In this document: piece by piece, positions 1 through 7,227 of the stretch
How positions within the stretch are numbered: position 1 is the first letter of the stretch
How the letters are laid out: every line of letters begins with the position of its first letter
Assembly (NCBI GenBank): GCA_900547105.1
Contig: URFL01000005.1
Location: forward strand, 1-64,000
Reading direction: 5' to 3'
Source: an uncultured Oscillospiraceae bacterium
GTDB lineage: Bacteria > Bacillota > Clostridia > Oscillospirales > Acutalibacteraceae
Length of the DNA stretch: 64,000 bases
Notes under the pieces: model-generated
Database searches by the model: none
Seen by the model: the letters and a program-made list of their open reading frames with translations, nothing else
What the model was told of the DNA's origin: nothing
Made by a program: the position numbers and the translations under genes

Positions 1-1112
1 TCCAATCCCGCTACTATGACCCCGAAATCGGTCGGTTTATCAACGCGGATGAGCCAGGTATGATAGCAACCTCTACTAACAGCTTACTGGAAAAAAACTT
101 GTTTGCATATTGTTACAACGCTCCTACCTTCTACAGAGATACAAGTGGCAGAATTCCACGTGCATTTGTTGGAATGGCTGTGACAGCCGGCATAGTTGTA
201 GCATCTATTTTTGCATTAAGCATTACAATGTATGCATATGCAGCTACCGGAGCTAGGATAAGCAACAATATTGATATAAGTGCGTGGTGGAATCCCATGG
301 GAAACCTTATGAAAAACAGATTAAAAAATTCCGAAGTTGTAACAAAAAGAATCAAGGATATGAACAAGAAAAGGTTCTGGGCGTTTCTTCTCTTGGGCTG
401 TGGGCTTGTGTATTTAACCTCTTGCCAAAGTGACACATCGGTACACCCGTCAGGCGGTCAGACCCCCACCACTCTACCCAGTCACACAGAGGCAGAAACG
501 AGTGGGCACTCCCCAGCTTCTACTCACTCCACGCAAGCGCCGCTGAGCGAAACCGATATGAAGTGTAAAATTCTATCTGACTACCACATTTCTCTGGAGG
601 ATCTCAGCCGGTGCTATCTGAATGAGCCACAGGACACCGAGGCGGAACAATTGCATATTTTGAGCAAACGACTGGATGTGCGGTTTCCGACGCCATTGAA
701 AATGGTGCATTTTGAAAATCAACGCTCCTGCCTGTTTGCGCAATTGCAGTATGATGAAGCCGGGTTCCGCTCTTTACAATCGCTGCTGACTTCAGACGGG
801 TATCCTGATTTTGAAACGCCAGACACCATCGCCCTTGTCAACGAGAAAAACGCTCCCGATTGGTGGTATACCGGGGATAGCGTGTCGTACGCCAAAAGCT
901 GGTCGACCTTCACCCACTTTGTCGAAGTGGAAAAGAACAGCCGTTTGGAAGAAGACGACGTTGTTCGCACGGTGCGGACCTATAGCGAAAATGGTCTTTT
1001 TGCCATATCCGACGATAAGCAGAACCAGTATACGGTATATGTCAAATTTGAACTTTCAAGGATCAAGCCGGATTGCTATTATTTTTATGCCGATGATCTG
1101 CAAAAGGACTAA
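1..1112 (+). CDS. RHS repeat protein, C-terminal end (5' partial) fused in frame to a lipoprotein-like tail
   Basis: Reading from base 3, the protein begins with RYYDPEIGRFINADEPG and continues to NLFAYCYNAPTFYRDTSG. This is the hallmark end of the RHS-associated core, which forms the shell that releases a C-terminal toxin tip. The rest of the gene lies outside the window. After the core comes a hydrophobic stretch (about residues 55-80 of the visible part). The frame then runs straight into a sequence starting MNKKRFWAF with its own lipobox LTSC, as if a separate lipoprotein gene had been joined on. A normal RHS protein would have a toxin domain here. The tip therefore appears displaced by recombination. 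The core assignment is firm; the identity of the tail is unknown. Confidence 0.75.
   Translation, partial: QSRYYDPEIGRFINADEPGMIATSTNSLLEKNLFAYCYNAPTFYRDTSGRIPRAFVGMAVTAGIVVASIFALSITMYAYAATGARISNNIDISAWWNPMGNLMKNRLKNSEVVTKRIKDMNKKRFWAFLLLGCGLVYLTSCQSDTSVHPSGGQTPTTLPSHTEAETSGHSPASTHSTQAPLSETDMKCKILSDYHISLEDLSRCYLNEPQDTEAEQLHILSKRLDVRFPTPLKMVHFENQRSCLFAQLQYDEAGFRSLQSLLTSDGYPDFETPDTIALVNEKNAPDWWYTGDSVSYAKSWSTFTHFVEVEKNSRLEEDDVVRTVRTYSENGLFAISDDKQNQYTVYVKFELSRIKPDCYYFYADDLQKD
360..1112 (+). CDS. Possible independent lipoprotein (internal start in the RHS frame)
   Basis: An ATG at 360 opens a 250-residue protein with a textbook lipoprotein signal: MNKK, a hydrophobic stretch, then LTSC with Cys22 as the lipid-anchored residue. 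A Thr/Ser/Pro-rich linker follows (about residues 25-65), then a globular domain of about 180 residues that I do not recognise. AAGGA lies almost against the ATG, so the ribosome site is poorly spaced and translation may depend on the upstream RHS frame. The domain has no Cys cluster and no further membrane segment. It may be an immunity or surface lipoprotein left by reshuffling of the RHS locus. Whether it is made separately or only as the RHS tail cannot be decided from sequence. Confidence 0.45.
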   Translation: MNKKRFWAFLLLGCGLVYLTSCQSDTSVHPSGGQTPTTLPSHTEAETSGHSPASTHSTQAPLSETDMKCKILSDYHISLEDLSRCYLNEPQDTEAEQLHILSKRLDVRFPTPLKMVHFENQRSCLFAQLQYDEAGFRSLQSLLTSDGYPDFETPDTIALVNEKNAPDWWYTGDSVSYAKSWSTFTHFVEVEKNSRLEEDDVVRTVRTYSENGLFAISDDKQNQYTVYVKFELSRIKPDCYYFYADDLQKD

Positions 1113-1153
1113 GGCTTTCGCTCCGGTGCTGTTTCGGCTAATAATTCGCACAT

Positions 1154-1176
1154 AAAAAGGGAGAGGACATTGGATA
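1154..1176 (+). repeat. 23-bp direct repeat, partial copy of the tRNA-operon terminator
   Basis: This 23-bp stretch, beginning AAAAAGGGAGAGGACATT, recurs exactly at 2433-2455, where it is one arm of the hairpin terminator of the tRNA operon. Here the second arm is missing and the sequence passes directly into the orphan toxin tip. The two copies are in the same orientation and bracket the tip/immunity cassette, which suggests a recombination scar. Confidence 0.7.
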
Positions 1177-1286
1177 AAGGTGGTCCTCACCAGCAATGGC
1201 ATTGGCAGCAGAATACATGGAACCCAAAAACAGGTGGAATAACAGGACGTCGAATTCATTGGACACTGTTTGGGAGAAGATTTTGA
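1176..1286 (+). pseudogene. Orphan C-terminal tip of an RHS-type toxin
   Basis: In the RHS frame, after its stop at 1110-1112, an open stretch encodes KGGPHQQWHWQQNTWNPKTG followed by GITGRRIHWTLFGRRF and a TGA at 1284-1286. The His/Trp/Arg-rich end with no start codon of its own looks like the last residues of a polymorphic toxin tip. The TGA overlaps the ATG of the next gene (TGATG), the usual coupling of a toxin tip to its immunity gene. The body of the toxin is absent, so this is a remnant. The nuclease-like impression from the His-rich composition is only a guess. Confidence 0.5.
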
Positions 1287-1702
1287 TGAAATTTGCATAT
1301 GATGAAAGTAAGACACAGCGTATCATAAACCACGAAGATATAATGCTTGAAACGTATTCTAAGATTATTAGTAGCTATTCATCATTGTTTGAACAATATG
1401 ATTGTTCTCTTGACGTTAGACTTTTTTGGATTGATTTTTCTACCAAGAAGCGTTCTAACCGTCGTTTGCCGTTGCATATTGGTTATACGTGTTATGTATG
1501 TTGTGAAGTTCAGAGAGACGGCAAAGAAGTACGTATAAACAGTATTGATGGCTAAGCGGATTATTATTCATTATCAGCTACATGGATAGTGTCATCAATT
1601 GAGAGGGCTTTTTTTAAAACAAAAGTATCGCTATATTCAAACACTGATGATACTGAACACGACATGAAAGAATTGTTTCGGTTGTTATCTAACAGTCAAT
1701 AG
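1286..1702 (+). pseudogene. Immunity-like protein interrupted by one in-frame stop
   Basis: ATG 1286 overlaps the stop of the toxin remnant. The reading frame gives 89 residues (MKFAYDESKTQRIINHEDIM...) to a TAA at 1553-1555. The same frame then continues open for 48 more codons (ADYYSLSATWIVSSIERAFF...) to a TAG at 1700-1702. Both halves look like one soluble, aromatic-rich protein of about 138 residues. A single nonsense change is the simplest reading, and a sequencing error cannot be excluded. The family is not recognised; position directly after a toxin tip is the basis for calling it immunity-like. AT content is clearly higher than in the genes from 2900 onward, consistent with transferred DNA. 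Confidence 0.5.
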
Positions 1703-1761
1703 AATGTGTTATTTGTTTCGATTATTACATTTTGATGATTTGATTATATGGAGGTCAAAAC

Positions 1762-2202
1762 ATGTGGCATAGCATTAACAACGATAGTGATCGAATAACT
1801 TTTATGAATATTGTTGGTTCGTTTCACGATAGTTGTATCAAGGAAATGTCCTATTTAAGTGGTGCCTATGTAGACAAAGAATTATCTATGTATCCAGTTA
1901 ATGATCAGCGGTGTTTAAAGGTCATTGTACAACGCCAATCACAAGAACATGCTATGATTGAAATGGAATTTGATGGTTTAAAGTATCTAAAACTATTCCC
2001 TTGCGGAGACGACTATACTTGTGAAATATTAGATGCCACCATAATATTGACTGAAGGCTCTGTTTATTGGTGCGATTGTGGAGGTATTTCCGTATCCGAT
2101 CTAGAACATTACACTGGTACAGTAATATGTGCCTCAAAGCTTCGTTGGAGATCCATCGAAGGCTGTATGGGGCAAAAAGAATTTTATACATCTATCATGT
2201 AA
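1762..2202 (+). CDS. Putative immunity protein of an RHS-type toxin
   Basis: A 146-residue soluble protein (MWHSINNDSDRITFMNIVG...FHDSCIKEMSYLSGAYVD...) with GGAGG ten bases before the ATG. It has no signal peptide or membrane segment. The pattern FHDSC-IKE-x-SGAYVD with a later YWCDCGG-like stretch resembles small proteins found as orphan immunity genes beside RHS loci; this comparison is from memory and not checked. It follows the broken immunity-like gene by 59 bases and is AT-rich like it. A hairpin at 2375-2412 would end its transcript. The function as immunity protein is inferred from context only. Confidence 0.5.
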   Translation: MWHSINNDSDRITFMNIVGSFHDSCIKEMSYLSGAYVDKELSMYPVNDQRCLKVIVQRQSQEHAMIEMEFDGLKYLKLFPCGDDYTCEILDATIILTEGSVYWCDCGGISVSDLEHYTGTVICASKLRWRSIEGCMGQKEFYTSIM

Positions 2203-2374
2203 ATATCTCCATACTTGTACAGCTTATTCTCAAGAAAAGTACTACTCCCGTAAGTGAAGTGCCAAACAGCCGTTTATATACCAACGGCGTGGCAAAACAG
2301 ATGCAAACTGGCTTTTGTTAACCAAAAATCCCAAAACATTTGCCTACACGACTCCAAAACAAAATATTTTTAGC

Positions 2375-2412
2375 AAACAAGCGGACAAATCCAACGATTT
2401 GTCCGCTTGTTT
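2375..2412 (+). terminator. Hairpin terminator after the RHS/immunity region
   Basis: Sixteen-base arms (2375-2390 and 2397-2412) pair perfectly around a six-base loop, with core ACAAGCGGACAAAT, and are followed by TTTCTATT. It is suited to ending plus-strand transcripts of the immunity genes. Confidence 0.7.
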
Positions 2413-2432
2413 CTATTCAGCTTTTTAGAGTC

Positions 2433-2476
2433 AAAAAGGGAGAGGACATTGGATACATCCAATGTCCTCTCCCTTT
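2433..2476 (-). terminator. Terminator of the tRNA operon, also a copy of the 23-bp repeat
   Basis: A 19-bp perfect hairpin (arms 2435-2453 and 2458-2476, four-base loop) lies just past the 3' end of tRNA-Thr. On the minus strand it is followed by TTTTTGA, as expected for an intrinsic terminator. Bases 2433-2455 are duplicated at 1154-1176. Confidence 0.75.
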
Positions 2477-2485
2477 ACAGTTTGG

Positions 2486-2558
<73 letters not shown>

Positions 2559-2564
2559 AAGTGG

Positions 2565-2638
2565 CGACCCGGAACGGGCTCGAACCGTCGACCTCTAGCG
2601 TGACAGGCTAGCGTTCTAACCAGCTGAACTACCGGGCC
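2565..2638 (-). tRNA. tRNA-Asp (anticodon GTC)
   Basis: The reverse complement folds as a cloverleaf: acceptor GGCCCGG/CCGGGTC, D arm TAGTTCAGCTGGTTAGAAC, anticodon loop CTGTCAC closed by CTAGC/GCTAG, and T loop TTCGAGC. CCA is encoded at 2562-2564. It is first in the transcript, six bases from tRNA-Thr. Confidence 0.95.
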
Positions 2639-2673
2639 AGATACCGTGCCGTGCGGCAGCGATAACGTGTTAT

Positions 2674-2702
2674 ATTATACTGGCAGATGGGTCAGTTGTC
2701 AA
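2674..2702 (-). promoter_or_regulatory. Promoter of the tRNA operon
   Basis: On the minus strand TTGACA (2702-2697) and TATAAT (2679-2674) are separated by 17 bases. Both hexamers match the sigma-A consensus exactly, fitting strong constitutive tRNA transcription. Confidence 0.85.
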
Positions 2703-2849
2703 GTCTTTTTTTGTAATTTTTAAGGATTTTTCTGCTTTTTCAAAAGTGGCTTCCAAAGCACCCTCAAAAGAACGCTGGCAGCAAACGGTGGCAATCATAT
2801 AAGCGCCGCTCTTCCCCGCTTTTTACCTTAATTATAAAAGAGGGAGCAC

Positions 2850-2902
2850 TTGACTTTCGACAAAATACGGGTATACTGACATATATGAGCATGAATTCAT
2901 AT
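2850..2902 (+). promoter_or_regulatory. Promoter and likely ArsR operator
   Basis: TTGACT (2850-2855) and TATACT (2872-2877) are 16 bases apart. Just downstream, ATATGA-N8-TCATAT (2883-2902) encloses the palindrome ATGAATTCAT. This is the type of dyad bound by ArsR/SmtB repressors and lies over the likely transcription start, so autoregulation by the next gene is plausible. Confidence 0.6.
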
Positions 2903-2920
2903 GAAAAGGAAGAGCTTTTT

Positions 2921-3244
2921 ATGGCAGAAATCACCAATACACTGGCGGCGCCCTCGTCGGAAGAGCTGGTCGCGCTGTCCGCATCCTTTAAGGTGCTGGG
3001 CGACCCCACCCGGATGCGGCTGCTGTGGGCGCTGTGCGAAGAGGATCGCTGTGTCAACGACCTCGCCGAGATCATCGGTATGGGGCAATCGGCGGTGTCG
3101 CATCAGCTGCGGCTGCTGCGGCAAGCGCGTCTGGTGCGATATCGGCGCGAGGGAAAAACCTCCATCTATTCGCTGGACGACGATCATATTCGCCAGATTT
3201 TTGAGCTCGGTCTTTCGCATGTGCGGGAAGAAAAAAGGAGCTGA
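2921..3244 (+). CDS. ArsR/SmtB-family metal-responsive repressor
   Basis: A 107-residue winged-helix regulator. The core FKVLGDPTRMRLLWAL, the recognition helix region GQSAVSHQLRLLRQARLV and the wing YRREGKTSIYSL are typical of the family. ATG 2921 is chosen because AGGAAG lies upstream at good spacing; an ATG at 2885 has no ribosome site. ELCVCDL, the usual alpha-3 metal motif, is here CEEDRCVNDLAEI, so one Cys is kept. The C-terminal helix has H-x-R-x-IFELGLSHVRE, recalling the alpha-5 zinc site D-x-H...H-x-x-E. Zinc or a similar metal is the likely signal, by inference. It is co-transcribed with the P-type ATPase-like gene, four bases downstream. Confidence 0.85.
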   Translation: MAEITNTLAAPSSEELVALSASFKVLGDPTRMRLLWALCEEDRCVNDLAEIIGMGQSAVSHQLRLLRQARLVRYRREGKTSIYSLDDDHIRQIFELGLSHVREEKRS

Positions 3245-3248
3245 TCGC

Positions 3249-4976
3249 ATGGCACAAACCGTTTATTGGGTACGGGGGTTATCCGACCCCGCCAGCATGA
3301 TGCGCATCCGGCACGAGCTGCTGCGGCTGCACGATGTGGAATCGGTCACATGGGCAGCGGGCGGGCTGTTATGCATACGCAGCGCCAGCGATGCCGAGTC
3401 GCTTTCGTACATCACCTCCCTTTGTCAGCGCGAGCAACCGGAGGCAACTGTGTCTCGCGCCCCCGCCACCGCGCGCTTTTTGCCGTGGCTGTTGTGGGGT
3501 GGCAGTCTGCTGCTGTGGCTGATGGCATGGCTGCCTGTTCCGCTGTGGTTGCGGATGCTTTGCTGGGCATTTTCCGCCACGCTGGCGCTGGCACCGTCCA
3601 CGCTGGGCGGCGGCACCCTTTGGAAAAAGCAGCCGATAGGCGCACCATGGTTGCCGACAATCTGGCTAGTGCTGTCCTTTTTGACCGGTCACGCCATGCA
3701 GGGATCGCTGGCGTGCTGGCTGTACAGCGTCGGGGCGTATCTGTTGGAGCAGCGGATGCAGCGCCTTTGCCGCGAGCTCTCCCCCGCCGCGGACGATGGC
3801 AAAAGCGCGATGATGCGGCGGGCACAGCGCGCGACGCGACTTTACGCGCTGGTGGTCGCCATCCTGGGCGTGGCGGTCGGGCTGTTGCTGCCCGCCATCA
3901 GCCACCAACCGCTGGACGATGGGCTGTACCGCGGTCTGACGCTGCTGGTATTGGCTTCGAGTGGCGCCTGGCCGCTGACCGTGTGGCTGCACCTGTTGTG
4001 CGGGCAGCGCGCGGTAGAGCGGCACGGAGCGGCATTGCGGCGCCCGCGCGAGGTGGAAACGCTGGCAACGGCGCGGTCCATTGCGTTGGATCGTCAAGGC
4101 ACACTGGTGGCGGAGCCGCTGTATGTGGCGGCGATGCACACGCTGCCGGATGTGAACGCCAATATGTGCGTGGGGTTGGCGGCGATGCTGGAATCGCATG
4201 TCGACCATCCAGTGGCGCGCGCCATTGTGGCACATGCGGCGCACCTCGCAGTGGAGCAAACCGGCGACATTGAATTAAAAGATGTGCATGTGCTGCCCTC
4301 GATGGGGGTAACGGCGCACATGGCGGAATACCGCGTGATGTGCGGCAACCCACATTTGCTGGAGCAATACGATCTGGTGGCGGAAAACCTGCCGGAATGC
4401 GCCGCCTATCTGGTGATCGACGATCGGGTGATCGCGGCGTTTGAGGTGCGCGGTGAGCTGCGTCCGGATGCCGCCGAGGCGGTGCAGCGGCTGCGCAAGC
4501 AGGGGTTGCATCCGCTGGCACTGCTGACCGGCGACCAGCCGAACTCCGCCGAAAAAACGGCGGTACAGGTTGGGATTGACAAGGTGTACGCCGGCTTGCT
4601 GCCGGAAAGCAAGCTGGCGGTGTTTCGCGATATGCAGCGCGACCATGCTCCGGCGTTGTTTGTGGGCAGCGGGCTGTATGATATTCCCACCCTGACCCAA
4701 GCGGACGCGGGCGTGGCGTTGAGCTGTGCGCCGCCGGAGGTGCGCAGCGCAGCGGATGTGCTGCTGACCACTGATGAGCTGATGGCTCTCCCCCGCGCGA
4801 TCAAGATTTGCCGCGATACCCTGTTCCGGGTCAAGTGGATCGGACGCATCGCGTTGATGGTGCAGACGCTGGCGGTAATCAGCGGCGCGGTCGGGCTGCT
4901 GCCGCTGTGGGGCGCAGCGCTGGTGGATACTGGCGTGGCGATCGGCGCTACGCTGGGGCTGGACGACAAAGCCTAA
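3249..4976 (+). CDS. Degenerate P1B-type (heavy-metal) ATPase
   Basis: A 575-residue membrane protein with the order HMA-like domain (about 1-60, without CxxC), two N-terminal membrane blocks (about 76-165), a further pair (about 200-250), and P/N domains (about 270-510), ending with two helices. It resembles metal-exporting P-type ATPases but signature motifs are altered. The membrane CPC is SGAWP (about 238-242). The phosphorylation motif DKTGT is D281-R-Q-G-T. The hinge GDGxND is G473-S-G-L-Y-D478. Kept are the N-domain His-Pro (H320-P321), TGD (427-429) and the Lys of LPESK. Asp281 survives, but loss of CPC and GDGxND suggests weak or no transport. AAAGGAG precedes ATG 3249. It probably acts with the ArsR regulator in metal sensing or handling. 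Confidence 0.75.
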   Translation: MAQTVYWVRGLSDPASMMRIRHELLRLHDVESVTWAAGGLLCIRSASDAESLSYITSLCQREQPEATVSRAPATARFLPWLLWGGSLLLWLMAWLPVPLWLRMLCWAFSATLALAPSTLGGGTLWKKQPIGAPWLPTIWLVLSFLTGHAMQGSLACWLYSVGAYLLEQRMQRLCRELSPAADDGKSAMMRRAQRATRLYALVVAILGVAVGLLLPAISHQPLDDGLYRGLTLLVLASSGAWPLTVWLHLLCGQRAVERHGAALRRPREVETLATARSIALDRQGTLVAEPLYVAAMHTLPDVNANMCVGLAAMLESHVDHPVARAIVAHAAHLAVEQTGDIELKDVHVLPSMGVTAHMAEYRVMCGNPHLLEQYDLVAENLPECAAYLVIDDRVIAAFEVRGELRPDAAEAVQRLRKQGLHPLALLTGDQPNSAEKTAVQVGIDKVYAGLLPESKLAVFRDMQRDHAPALFVGSGLYDIPTLTQADAGVALSCAPPEVRSAADVLLTTDELMALPRAIKICRDTLFRVKWIGRIALMVQTLAVISGAVGLLPLWGAALVDTGVAIGATLGLDDKA

Positions 4977-4998
4977 TCGCTTCATACACACAAAAAAA

Positions 4999-5031
4999 GG
5001 GCAGGTCACACGCGTGACCTGCCCTTTTTTT
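4999..5031. terminator. Bidirectional hairpin terminator
   Basis: GGGCAGGTCAC (4999-5009) pairs with 5014-5024 around ACGC, flanked by A7 and T7. It ends the ArsR/ATPase transcript on the plus strand and the amino acid transporter operon on the minus strand. Confidence 0.9.
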
Positions 5032-5037
5032 ATCCCA

Positions 5038-5670
5038 TCACTTTTTCACGGTGTACCATTTGCCGTTGAGTTCCGACGGGATTTCGATGGTGTTTTGCTG
5101 ATTCTCGCTCGCAACACCGAACCAGTCGTACTGCCAGCCGTCGTCGGTTTGTACCAGACGCAGAGCATAGTAAGATGCGTTGCCGTCCGATTTGATGCGA
5201 TACATCAGATACAGCGGCGATTCGTTGCTTTGGGTGGTGACCTGCTCGAATCCATCCTTGCCCTGCCACAGCTGCGGACGGCAAGCGCTGCTCAACATAA
5301 ACTGCACGCTGTCCGCTTTGCCGGGTGCCAGCAGATCCACCGCTGCCTCCTGCTGCAAGGTGGAGGAACCGTTTTCTTTGAGGAAATTCCAGAAATCCTG
5401 TTCGGTCTTTTGACCGGTCAGCACCTCGGCGTGCAGCTGCGCCACCCGCTCGGTCGCGATCTCGTACCGGTTGCGCAGGGTCGCGTGGTAGCTGTTGACC
5501 AGAAAGGTCACAATAAACGCTGCGATCGCCACGATCACCACGCACCGCACCGGATTAAATTTGACCGGCTCCGGCGGCTTTTTGACCCAGATCTTGCGGA
5601 TGTTATACAGGAGCAGCGGCACCACGGTCAGCACGCCCATGGCGATGTAGATCATCAAGGTCGTTTTCAT
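5038..5670 (-). CDS. Conserved-type membrane protein of unknown function
   Basis: A 210-residue protein with two predicted membrane helices (about residues 5-22 and 42-61) joined by a short basic loop, then an extracytoplasmic domain of about 145 residues. That domain contains paired aromatic strands (SYYALRLVQTDDGWQYDWFG). GGAGG lies before ATG 5670. It is the last gene of the amino acid ABC operon, 13 bases after the ATPase gene. I do not recognise the family. It could be an accessory protein of the transporter, but position is the only evidence. Confidence 0.6.
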   Translation of the reverse strand: MKTTLMIYIAMGVLTVVPLLLYNIRKIWVKKPPEPVKFNPVRCVVIVAIAAFIVTFLVNSYHATLRNRYEIATERVAQLHAEVLTGQKTEQDFWNFLKENGSSTLQQEAAVDLLAPGKADSVQFMLSSACRPQLWQGKDGFEQVTTQSNESPLYLMYRIKSDGNASYYALRLVQTDDGWQYDWFGVASENQQNTIEIPSELNGKWYTVKK

Positions 5671-5683
5671 GGTTCGCCCTCCT

Positions 5684-6409
5684 TTACTTCAACACTTTGG
5701 ACAGGAATTCTTTGGTGCGGGGCTGCTGCGGATTGCCGAACAGCTCCTCCGGCGTGCCCTGTTCGCTGATAATGCCGCCATCCATAAACAGGATGCGGTC
5801 GCCCACCTCGCGGGCAAAGCCCATTTCGTGGGTCACCACCACCATGGTGGTATGATTGCGCGCGAGCTGTTTCATAACCTCCAGCACCTCGCCCACCATT
5901 TCGGGATCCAGCGCCGAGGTCGGTTCGTCAAACAGCAGCACATCCGGCTGCATCGCCAGCGCCCGTGCGATGGCGACCCGCTGTTTTTGACCGCCGGACA
6001 GGCGGTTGGGATACACCCCGGCTTTTTCCGCCAGCCCAACCCGATCCAACAGCTCCATACCGGTGGCGTTCGCCACCTCTTTGGTCATCTTTTTCAGAAG
6101 CACCGGCGCCATGGTGATGTTTTCCAGCACGGTTTTGTGCGGAAACAGGTTGAATTGTTGGAACACCATGCCCACCTTTTGGCGCAGCTGGTCGATCTGC
6201 TTGAGATTGTTCATCACGGAAACGCCTTCGATGATGATGTCACCTTTGGTCGGCATTTCCAGCAGGTTGATGCACCGCAAAAATGTGGATTTGCCGCCGC
6301 CGGAGGGACCAATCACGCACACGCAATCGCCTTTGCCGATGTGGGTGTCCACACCCTTGAGCACTTCCAGCTCGCCGAAGTATTTGTGTAGATTCTGTAC
6401 CTCAATCAC
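5684..6409 (-). CDS. Polar amino acid ABC transporter, ATP-binding protein
   Basis: A 241-residue ABC ATPase of the GlnQ/HisP type that energises uptake of an amino acid across the membrane. Walker A is GPSGGGKST (34-42), the Q-loop region is VFQQFNLFPH, the signature is LSGGQKQR, Walker B is VLLFDEPTSALD and the switch His is in VVTHEMGFA. The start is GTG at 6409 and overlaps the permease stop by eight bases, so translation is coupled. Its operon partners are the permease and the binding protein. The substrate (Gln, Glu, Cys or a similar amino acid) cannot be told from the ATPase. Confidence 0.92.
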   Translation of the reverse strand: MIEVQNLHKYFGELEVLKGVDTHIGKGDCVCVIGPSGGGKSTFLRCINLLEMPTKGDIIIEGVSVMNNLKQIDQLRQKVGMVFQQFNLFPHKTVLENITMAPVLLKKMTKEVANATGMELLDRVGLAEKAGVYPNRLSGGQKQRVAIARALAMQPDVLLFDEPTSALDPEMVGEVLEVMKQLARNHTTMVVVTHEMGFAREVGDRILFMDGGIISEQGTPEELFGNPQQPRTKEFLSKVLK

Positions 6410-7157
6410 TGCGACGCATCCTCCCTTCCAGCTTGCCGAGCACGGTCGCCAGCGCGGTGGTCATCAGGAAGTAGATGAACGCCGCACACAGCAGCGGCAC
6501 GATGTAATCGTAGGTCACACTACCGATGGACTGCGCGCCCTTGGTCAGGTCGGCGATGCCGATGTAGCCCGCGACCGAGGTTTCTTTCAGCAGCACGATG
6601 AACTCGTTGCCCAGCGCCGGCAGCACATTTTTGACCGCCTGCGGAATCACGATGTGGATCATCGTTTGACCGCCGGACAAGCCCAGCGAACGACCCGCTT
6701 CGGTCTGGCCGCGATCCACCGCCATAATACCGGCACGGATGATCTCCGCCACATAGGCGCCGGAGTTGATACCGAACGCGATCGAGGCAATGATGTAGTC
6801 CGGCAGAGGAACGCCGCGAAACACCCGGCCGAAAATGATGAAATAGATCACCATCAGCTGTACCACCGCCGGGGTGCCGCGCACAACGGAGATGTAGCCG
6901 TTGGCAAAGCCGGCAATCATTTTGCGCAGCCAGATCACCGCGCGGTTGCCGGACAGGTTGTTCACATCCTGCAGCTTCGCGATCGCGAGCAGCAGACCGA
7001 TGGTCACACCGATCAGCGCCGCCAGCGCGGTCAGCAGCAGCGACCGTCCCAAGCCTTGCAGCAGCAGTTGATAGCGGTTTTCTTTGATTAGCGCCAAAAA
7101 CACTGCGTCAGAAAAGCCATTCACCATTTGGTGAAAGCTGTCGAGAATGGCGTTCAA
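6402..7157 (-). CDS. Polar amino acid ABC transporter, permease
   Basis: A 251-residue inner-membrane permease of the HisM/GlnP type with about five membrane helices and the EAA loop (EAGRSLGLSGGQTMIHIVIPQA). I chose TTG 7157 (reading MNAILDSFHQ) because AAGGGGG precedes it at seven bases. An ATG at 7178 has no ribosome site and lies inside the terminator stem-loop region upstream. The typical motif RGTPAVVQL, which contacts neighbouring subunits in this family, is present. It lies between the binding-protein gene, from which it is separated by a hairpin, and the ATPase gene it overlaps. Confidence 0.9.
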   Translation of the reverse strand: MNAILDSFHQMVNGFSDAVFLALIKENRYQLLLQGLGRSLLLTALAALIGVTIGLLLAIAKLQDVNNLSGNRAVIWLRKMIAGFANGYISVVRGTPAVVQLMVIYFIIFGRVFRGVPLPDYIIASIAFGINSGAYVAEIIRAGIMAVDRGQTEAGRSLGLSGGQTMIHIVIPQAVKNVLPALGNEFIVLLKETSVAGYIGIADLTKGAQSIGSVTYDYIVPLLCAAFIYFLMTTALATVLGKLEGRMRRSD

Positions 7158-7182
7158 CGGGATTCCCCCTTTTGTCATAATA

Positions 7183-7214
7183 GAAAAAGCAGCCGACCGT
7201 TACAGCCGGCTGCT
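7183..7214 (-). terminator. Partial terminator between binding protein and permease
   Basis: On the minus strand AGCAGCCG (7214-7207) pairs with CGGCTGCT (7195-7188), followed by TTTTTCT. It sits between the binding-protein stop and the permease start. Such leaky terminators give more binding protein than membrane subunits in many ABC operons. Confidence 0.7.
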
Positions 7215-7227
7215 GTGCCAAGCGTCA

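Noticed and set aside
1..2480. Insertion sequence or transposase as cause of the RHS-region rearrangement
   Set aside because: No transposase frame or terminal inverted repeats were seen; only the 23-bp direct repeat is present.
2883..2920. Upstream ATG 2885 as start of the ArsR protein
   Set aside because: It lies within the operator and has no ribosome site; ATG 2921 has AGGAAG at good distance.
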